Below, one piece after another: positions 59,320 through 64,000 of a stretch of DNA of 64,000 nucleotides (position 1 is the stretch's first letter; the number at the start of each line of letters is the position of its first letter). A model generated the notes under the pieces. The model was not told the DNA's origin and made no database searches. It saw nothing but the letters and a program-made list of their open reading frames with translations. The DNA lies in the NCBI RefSeq assembly GCF_900156165.1, contig NZ_FTMY01000001.1:496001-560000 (forward strand). Direction: 5' to 3'. A program made the translations under genes and the position numbers. The stretch comes from Pseudacidovorax sp. RU35E. Lineage in GTDB: Bacteria > Pseudomonadota > Gammaproteobacteria > Burkholderiales > Burkholderiaceae_C.

Positions 59320-60433
59320 GAGTGCCTCAAAACCAACCAAGATGCGACTTTCAGAGTTCATCACCCTTCGAGCCGACGACATCTTGGAAGAGGCTGTGCA
59401 GTTTGCTCAAGCGCTGCCGGCACTGGCGCGCGCTTCACGAGCAGAAGTACGAGACCACTTCAGGGAGTGCCTGGACGAAATTGTCATGCGGATGCATGCG
59501 GTCGAGGGTAGGACAGAAGCGGGAGAACCTGATGGTGCTCAAGACGCTGCGGAGCCCATGACTGCGGCCCAAGATCATGGAGCAGCACGCGCGAGGGACG
59601 GACTCACCGTGGTTGAACTTGCCGCGGAGTACCGAACATTGCGTGCGTGTGTGCTGAGACTGTGGCGAGACGAATGCGGGCCTCAGCCTGAGGATCTGGA
59701 CGATCTGATGCGCTTCAACGAGACCATCGATCAGGCTCTCATGGAGTCGATTGAACGGTTTGAGGAACAGGTGGAGTACTGGCGACGAATTTTCCTTGGC
59801 GTGATCGGGCACGACCTGCGGGCCCCGCTAAACGCTATTGCGCTGACTGCAGAATTGCTGCGGCTCAAGGCAAAAGAGGACGTAGCTCGCCACACTGCCG
59901 TCATCGCCCGGGCAAGCAAACGCATCGGCAGCATGCTCGATTCACTGCTTGAGTACGCAAGCAATCGTCCTGGCTCTCCAATGTCGCTTCGGAAAACGGA
60001 CGTAGACATAGCTGTGGCCATGGAGGATGAGATTCAGATTCTCCGCGCTGCGTTTCCGTCCAGACGCATTGAACTGTCCCTTGTCGAGCCGGGCGAGGCC
60101 ATGGTCGATGCCTCTCGACTGCGGGAAGCCGTAGCGAACCTGGTTTCTAACGCGGCACAGCATGGCTCTGGCGAAACGGTCGATGTGGCGGTGCGGGGGG
60201 CGGAGGGTCAATTGGTGGTCGAGGTGTCCAACGATGGTCATCTGTCGGAACATGAGCTTTCCAACCTGTTCGAGCCGTTCAAAGCGACGCGCAGGGACTT
60301 TCACGGCCAGCAGGCGAATCTAGGTTTGGGCTTGTTCATCTGTCGTCAGATCGTGGACGCGCATGGCGGCAAGATCAGCATTGCATCTAACTCGGGACGC
60401 GTGCGCGTCAGCATGCAGTTTCCTAACCAGTGA
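59318..60433 (+). CDS. Soluble sensor histidine kinase
   Basis: Cytoplasmic kinase likely paired with the adjacent receiver. The 371 residues from ATG 59318 (ATG 59342 is an alternative; neither has a strong ribosome site) contain no membrane helix. Residues about 10-110 resemble an RsbR/RsbRD-type N-terminal signalling domain, and a coiled-coil linker follows. HisKA is next with His165 in GVIGHDLRAPLNAIAL. The HATPase domain has N278 (ANLVSNAAQHG), NDGHLSEHEL and NLGLGLFICRQIVDAHGGKI. It is transcribed in the direction of the head genes and is followed by a 114-base gap before gpW. Confidence 0.9.
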   Translation: MSASKPTKMRLSEFITLRADDILEEAVQFAQALPALARASRAEVRDHFRECLDEIVMRMHAVEGRTEAGEPDGAQDAAEPMTAAQDHGAARARDGLTVVELAAEYRTLRACVLRLWRDECGPQPEDLDDLMRFNETIDQALMESIERFEEQVEYWRRIFLGVIGHDLRAPLNAIALTAELLRLKAKEDVARHTAVIARASKRIGSMLDSLLEYASNRPGSPMSLRKTDVDIAVAMEDEIQILRAAFPSRRIELSLVEPGEAMVDASRLREAVANLVSNAAQHGSGETVDVAVRGAEGQLVVEVSNDGHLSEHELSNLFEPFKATRRDFHGQQANLGLGLFICRQIVDAHGGKISIASNSGRVRVSMQFPNQ

Positions 60434-60547
60434 TGTTGGCTTGAGGCGTAACTCCCATAACTGAGTGGCGCTTAGGCAGTTAGCTTGGACAACTGTCTGT
60501 GACTTTGCCTCTGTGACTTGGCTCGCCGCATCAGGTCTCATCCATGG

Positions 60548-60775
60548 ATGGGCCTGTATCGTCATTCAACCGACCAAGAACTGCAGCAGCTTCGCGGCAA
60601 GCTGTTCGCTTCGCTGCACGAGCGCCTGACGGGCCCCACCTCGGCGACGGTTAACGGCCGAGGCGTCCAGTACCAGCAGCGCACCGATGAGCTGCGCCGC
60701 GAGCTGGCGGATATCGATGCCGAGCTGAATCGTCGCGCTGGCGTACCGCTGCGCGGCCCCATCTACCTCGTATGA
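60548..60775 (+). CDS. Head-tail joining protein W (gpW-like)
   Basis: Small protein that closes the portal after DNA packaging. ATG 60548 gives 75 residues: LYRHSTDQELQQLRGKLFASLHERLTGP (broken here for length) is the gpW helical start, then YQQRTDELRRELADIDAEL and PIYLV. A TTG at 60518 would add 10 residues, but the ATG is normal for the family. Its stop overlaps the portal ATG (ATGA). Position between terminase and portal matches lambda. Confidence 0.82.
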   Translation: MGLYRHSTDQELQQLRGKLFASLHERLTGPTSATVNGRGVQYQQRTDELRRELADIDAELNRRAGVPLRGPIYLV

Positions 60776-62373
60776 CGATGGGCCGCCGTGCAAAGCGCTT
60801 CGGTCGAAGCGTTTCCCTCGCTGTGCCTGAGTCCGGGGCTGCGTCTAGCCCCAGCATGGCCGCTCACCATGCGGCCGGCCATGACCATGCAATGTTCGAT
60901 TGGCACCCGGGCGGCGGCAGCGCGGATGCGGACCTCCTGCCGGACCTGGACCTTCTCACGGCCCGCTCGCGCGACCTCACGCGAAACAACGGCCTCATGG
61001 CCGGCGGCATCCAGACGCTGCGCGACAACATCGTCGGCGCGGTGCTGCGCCTCTCGTCCACGCCCGATTACCGGCTGCTCGGATGGTCCCGCGAGAAGGC
61101 CCGGGAGTGGGGCAACAACACCGAGGCCCATTTCCGGTCCTGGGCCGAGACCACGGAATGCGATGCCGGCCGCTCGCTCAACCTGCTCGGCCTCACGCTG
61201 CAGGCGCTAAGCGGCAGCATGGTCAACGGCGACGGCCTGGGCCTGCCGCTGTGGCTGCCGCGCTCGGGCAGCTCGTGGGCGACCCGCATCATGCTGGTGG
61301 AGTCCGACCGGCTCGCCACGCCGCCGGCCATGGCGGCCATGCCGCACATCCGCGGCGGGATCGAGTTCGACCGGTACGGCGCGCCGACCTTTTACAACGT
61401 GCGTCGCAGCCATCCGGGCGATGCAATGGGTGCATGGGCTTCCGGCGCCGACGAATGGGAGCGCATCCCCGCGTTCACCGCCTGGGGCCGCCGCCGCGTC
61501 CTTCACCTGCACGACAAGGAGCGCACGGGCCAGTCGCGCGGTAAGCCCATCGTTGCCGCGGTCATGCGCGAATTCCACATGGCCGGCAAATACTCCAGCA
61601 ACGAGCTGGAGGCCAGCGTCGCCAATTCGCTGGTAGCGGCTTTTCTTGAGTCGAACCTCGACGAGGAATCGGCCGGTGCGCTCTTCGGGCAGGATCCGCG
61701 CGCGGCGTGGGGCGAGTCCGTCAAGCAGGCGCGCAACCTGCGCCGCATGCAGGGCGCGGCCATCATTCCGCTGCCCGTGGGCGCCAAGGTCTCCAGCTTC
61801 ACGCCGGGCCGGCCCAACGCCGCCTTCGAGGCGTTCATGCTGGCCGTGTTGCGGCACGTCGCCGCGGGCCTCAATCTCCCCTATGAGCTGCTGCTGAAGG
61901 ATTTCAGCAAGACCAACTACAGCAGCGCCCGTGCCGCGCTGCTGGAAGCCTGGCGCTACTTCCACGGCCGACGCCGCTGGCTCATGGATTACTGGCTGCG
62001 GCCCATCTATGAGCTGTGGCTCGAAGAAGCCATCAATTCCGGCCTGGTCGAAGCCCCGGACTTCTACGCGAAGCGCTATGCCTTCTCGCGTTGCCGCTTC
62101 ATCTTTGGCGGCCGTGGCTGGGTGGACCCGGTCAAGGAAGCCAACGCGGCGCAGATCCGCATGGCCGCCGGCATCTCCACCCTGGAGCAGGAATGCGCAG
62201 AACAGGGCTGGGACTACGAAGAAATCATGGACCAGCTCGCGCTGGAGCGCCGCATGCGCGCCGCGCGTGGCATTCCTGAGCCGGCCGCGCCCGCTGCTGC
62301 ATCGCCGGCCGCAGAGCCAGACGACACCGAGGCGCTGCCCGAGGACGCCGAAGCGGAGGGCCTCCCCCAATGA
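60772..62373 (+). CDS. Phage portal protein, lambda gpB family
   Basis: Dodecameric portal at the capsid vertex through which DNA is pumped. The 533-residue protein has the family core: ARSRDLTRNNGLMAGGIQTL near residue 64, then HLHDKERTGQSRGKPIVAAV, and NLPYELLLKDFSKTNYSSAR near residue 370. A Pro/Ala/Glu-rich C-terminal tail follows. It overlaps gpW and the protease gene by 4 bases each. Confidence 0.93.
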   Translation: MTMGRRAKRFGRSVSLAVPESGAASSPSMAAHHAAGHDHAMFDWHPGGGSADADLLPDLDLLTARSRDLTRNNGLMAGGIQTLRDNIVGAVLRLSSTPDYRLLGWSREKAREWGNNTEAHFRSWAETTECDAGRSLNLLGLTLQALSGSMVNGDGLGLPLWLPRSGSSWATRIMLVESDRLATPPAMAAMPHIRGGIEFDRYGAPTFYNVRRSHPGDAMGAWASGADEWERIPAFTAWGRRRVLHLHDKERTGQSRGKPIVAAVMREFHMAGKYSSNELEASVANSLVAAFLESNLDEESAGALFGQDPRAAWGESVKQARNLRRMQGAAIIPLPVGAKVSSFTPGRPNAAFEAFMLAVLRHVAAGLNLPYELLLKDFSKTNYSSARAALLEAWRYFHGRRRWLMDYWLRPIYELWLEEAINSGLVEAPDFYAKRYAFSRCRFIFGGRGWVDPVKEANAAQIRMAAGISTLEQECAEQGWDYEEIMDQLALERRMRAARGIPEPAAPAAASPAAEPDDTEALPEDAEAEGLPQ

Positions 62374-63752
62374 ACCACTACCCCCATCTCGCTTCGCGCG
62401 TGTTCAACACGCCGTTGCTGATTCATCCGCAGAAGCTGGACGCCATCGTCTCGGGCCTGGGCCAGCGCCTGCTGGGTTCGCCGCTCGCGCCAGTCGCTGC
62501 CGCGGCCGTCGCGAGCGCCGAGGCCCCGGCGCCTGCCATGTTCAGCACCCGCAAGGGTGCCCGCGCGGAGCGCGGCTACATGGTCACCGATGGCGTTGCC
62601 GTCCTGGGCGTGCAGGGTGCCCTCGTGCACCGCTCGCAGTTCGTCATGGCCGACAGCTCTTTCCTGCTGGGCTACAACCAGATTGCGGCCGATCTCGAAG
62701 ACGCCATGGGCAATGCCGACGTCCACGCCGTGCTGCTGGCCTTCGACTCGCCCGGCGGCGAAGTGGCCGGCGCCTTCGAGCTGGCCGAGCGCATGCAGGA
62801 CATGAGCGGTCGCAAGCCCATGCGCGCCATCGCCGACAACCTCGCCGCGAGCGCCGCCTACCTGGCCGCCAGTGCCGCCGACGAAGTCGCCATCACGTCC
62901 ACGGCCTATGCAGGCTCCATCGGCGTCGTCATGCGCCATGTGGACTTCTCCCGCGCGCTGCAAAACGACGGTGTGGCCGTCACGCACATCTTCGCGGGGG
63001 ACCACAAGGTTGACGGCAACCCCTATGAGCCGCTGCCCAAGGAAGTGCGCGCCGCACTGCAGGCCGACGTCGAGGGCCTCTACACGATGTTCGTCGACGC
63101 CGTGGCCAAGCACCGCGGCATCGAGGCCGAGCAGGTGCGCGGCACCCGCGCCGCCGTCTTCCGCGGCGCTGCCGCCGTGGACGCGCGCTTGGCAGACCGC
63201 GTCGCCACGGCCGATCAGCTCCTCACCGAATTGGCCGCCCTGCGTGGGCGGTCGTATCCCGCCGGGCCTGGTGCCCGCGTCGCAACCGCCCTCACCACAG
63301 GAGCTTCCATGAGCGGCAATTCCCAAGAGCAGGGCGGCGCCCCGTCCGCCCATTCCAACAACCCGGCGGCCAGCTCGGTCAGCGCTGCGGACATCGAGCG
63401 CGCCCGTGCCGAAGGCGCACAGGGCGAGCGTGCCCGCGTCACGGCCATCCTGGGCCATGCCTTGGCCGCAGCGCATATGCCGCTCGCGCTGCAGTGCATC
63501 GCGACGGGGCTGAGCGCCGACCAGTCGACGGCCATCCTCGGCGCAGCGGGTCCGGCCGCTTCGGCGGTGCCCGCAGCCATCCCGGCCGCAGCCGCGGCGG
63601 CTGCAGGCGGGGGTGAGTTCGCCCGCGCCATGGCCGCCATCGGCAATCCCGCCGTCAGCGGTGTCGAAGGTGCTGCACCGCAGGCCGAGCAGCCCGGCGC
63701 CGTGTCCGCCACCTGGGACCGCGCCTTCCGCATCAGCCCGGCCGGCCGCTGA
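62370..63752 (+). CDS. Capsid maturation protease (S49/SppA-like), lambda C-like, fused to scaffold
   Basis: Cleaves scaffold and portal tails during prohead maturation. The 460 residues have an S49 protease domain (about 70-300): LLAFDSPGGEVAGAFELAER, the catalytic Ser region ADNLAASAAYLAASAADEVA, and TSTAYAGSIGVVMRHVDF. A low-complexity Ala-rich C-terminal part (about 314-460) corresponds to the scaffold. An internal in-frame start at 63309 makes the scaffold alone. It overlaps the portal gene by ATGA. Confidence 0.92.
   Translation: MNHYPHLASRVFNTPLLIHPQKLDAIVSGLGQRLLGSPLAPVAAAAVASAEAPAPAMFSTRKGARAERGYMVTDGVAVLGVQGALVHRSQFVMADSSFLLGYNQIAADLEDAMGNADVHAVLLAFDSPGGEVAGAFELAERMQDMSGRKPMRAIADNLAASAAYLAASAADEVAITSTAYAGSIGVVMRHVDFSRALQNDGVAVTHIFAGDHKVDGNPYEPLPKEVRAALQADVEGLYTMFVDAVAKHRGIEAEQVRGTRAAVFRGAAAVDARLADRVATADQLLTELAALRGRSYPAGPGARVATALTTGASMSGNSQEQGGAPSAHSNNPAASSVSAADIERARAEGAQGERARVTAILGHALAAAHMPLALQCIATGLSADQSTAILGAAGPAASAVPAAIPAAAAAAAGGGEFARAMAAIGNPAVSGVEGAAPQAEQPGAVSATWDRAFRISPAGR
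63309..63752 (+). CDS. Nested in-frame scaffolding protein, lambda Nu3-like
   Basis: ATG 63309 lies inside and in frame with the protease gene and is preceded by AGGAG (63299-63303) with 5 bases of spacing, much stronger than chance. The 147-residue product is Ala-rich and helical with a C-terminal ATWDRAFRISPAGR. In lambda, Nu3 is made from just such an internal start of gene C, giving free scaffold for prohead assembly. Confidence 0.8.
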   Translation: MSGNSQEQGGAPSAHSNNPAASSVSAADIERARAEGAQGERARVTAILGHALAAAHMPLALQCIATGLSADQSTAILGAAGPAASAVPAAIPAAAAAAAGGGEFARAMAAIGNPAVSGVEGAAPQAEQPGAVSATWDRAFRISPAGR

Positions 63753-63792
63753 TTCGGCCCCCGTCTTCATTCCCCTTCTGGAGTCATTTCCC

Positions 63793-64000
63793 ATGACCGT
63801 TTTCGTTGAAGGCCGCCACGCGGCCGAGCACCTTGTCAGCGAGGCCAACGGCACTCGCTCGCGCGACACCGTCACCCTCGTGGCCAGCGCCGTCTATCCG
63901 GCTGGCGCCGTGCTGGGCAAGGTCACCGCCTCGGGCAAGTTCACCGTCCTTGACCCGGCCGCCCATGACGGTAGCGAGACCGCTGCTGCCGTCCTCTTCG
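63793..64000 (+). CDS. Head decoration protein (lambda gpD-like), truncated by the window edge
   Basis: Trimeric capsid-stabilising protein added on expansion. ATG 63793 follows GGAG (63780-63783) by 9 bases. The visible 69 residues, MTVFVEGRHAAEHLVSEANG then TRSRDTVTLVASAVYPAGAVLG, match the N terminus of the HDPD/gpD family. The position after C/Nu3 is as in lambda. Confidence 0.82.
   Translation, partial: MTVFVEGRHAAEHLVSEANGTRSRDTVTLVASAVYPAGAVLGKVTASGKFTVLDPAAHDGSETAAAVLF

Larger units (their letters stand above)
44874..64000. mobile_element. Lambda-like prophage, left part; right end beyond the window
   Basis: Contains in order an integrase, a leftward early operon, a repressor/Cro immunity region, a CII-like protein, replication initiator, and terminase, portal, protease/scaffold and decoration genes of lambda type. 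The left border lies between the hydroxyacid dehydrogenase start (44749) and the integrase (44948). No tRNA or attachment core could be identified in that gap. At least 19 kb are included. Confidence 0.93.

Overview
The window comes from a high-GC betaproteobacterium. The likely group is Burkholderiales, probably Comamonadaceae, judged from gene order and protein character; no 16S gene is present and the genus cannot be read. It holds two very different parts: about 44.7 kb of ordinary chromosome, and from about 44.9 kb to the right edge the left portion of a lambda-like prophage whose right end lies outside the window.

Chromosome, 1-18 kb. Two leftward genes (dadA, then an NAD(P)H-hydrate repair enzyme running off the left edge) stand divergent to the classic envelope/translation cluster rpsB-tsf-pyrH-frr-uppS-cdsA-dxr-rseP-bamA-skp-lpxD-fabZ-lpxA-lpxB-rnhB plus a SPOUT RNA methyltransferase. 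These genes link translation factors, isoprenoid and phospholipid precursors, outer-membrane protein assembly and lipid A synthesis. Intergenic gaps are tiny and several genes overlap by 4 bases. Intrinsic terminators follow rpsB and tsf.

Chromosome, 18-36 kb. A membrane diguanylate cyclase is followed by carA-carB, an AraC-type regulator, an alpha/beta hydrolase, then greA with a promoter-proximal terminator in its leader, a DUF4149 membrane protein, a Kdo hydroxylase and a glycosyltransferase. The yhbY / rlmE-ftsH-folP-glmM group follows, with a MOSC protein and a GNAT acetyltransferase.

Chromosome, 36-44.7 kb. A leftward set looks like fatty-acid or acyl-CoA metabolism (acyl-CoA dehydrogenase, APH-type kinase, Crp/Fnr regulator, enoyl-CoA hydratase). 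It is followed by a FimV-like protein (+) and an MFS exporter plus D-2-hydroxyacid dehydrogenase (-).

Prophage, 44.9-64 kb. A tyrosine integrase sits beside an array of GTGTAG hexamers. A leftward early operon of ten mostly ATGA-overlapping genes includes an AlpA-type regulator, a cytosine-5 methyltransferase with a seven-fold repeat and an HD phosphohydrolase. The immunity region has an Xre repressor, a YdaS/Cro-like protein and TTCTAC/GTAGAA operators. Rightward come a CII-like protein, a replication initiator with five internal iterons, a possible cos region, and a lambda-type head module (Nu1, A, W, B, C/Nu3, D).

The most unusual feature is a two-component pair, a stand-alone receiver and a soluble histidine kinase. 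It is inserted with no spare bases inside the head module, between a Mor-domain gene and gpW, in locally lower-GC DNA.
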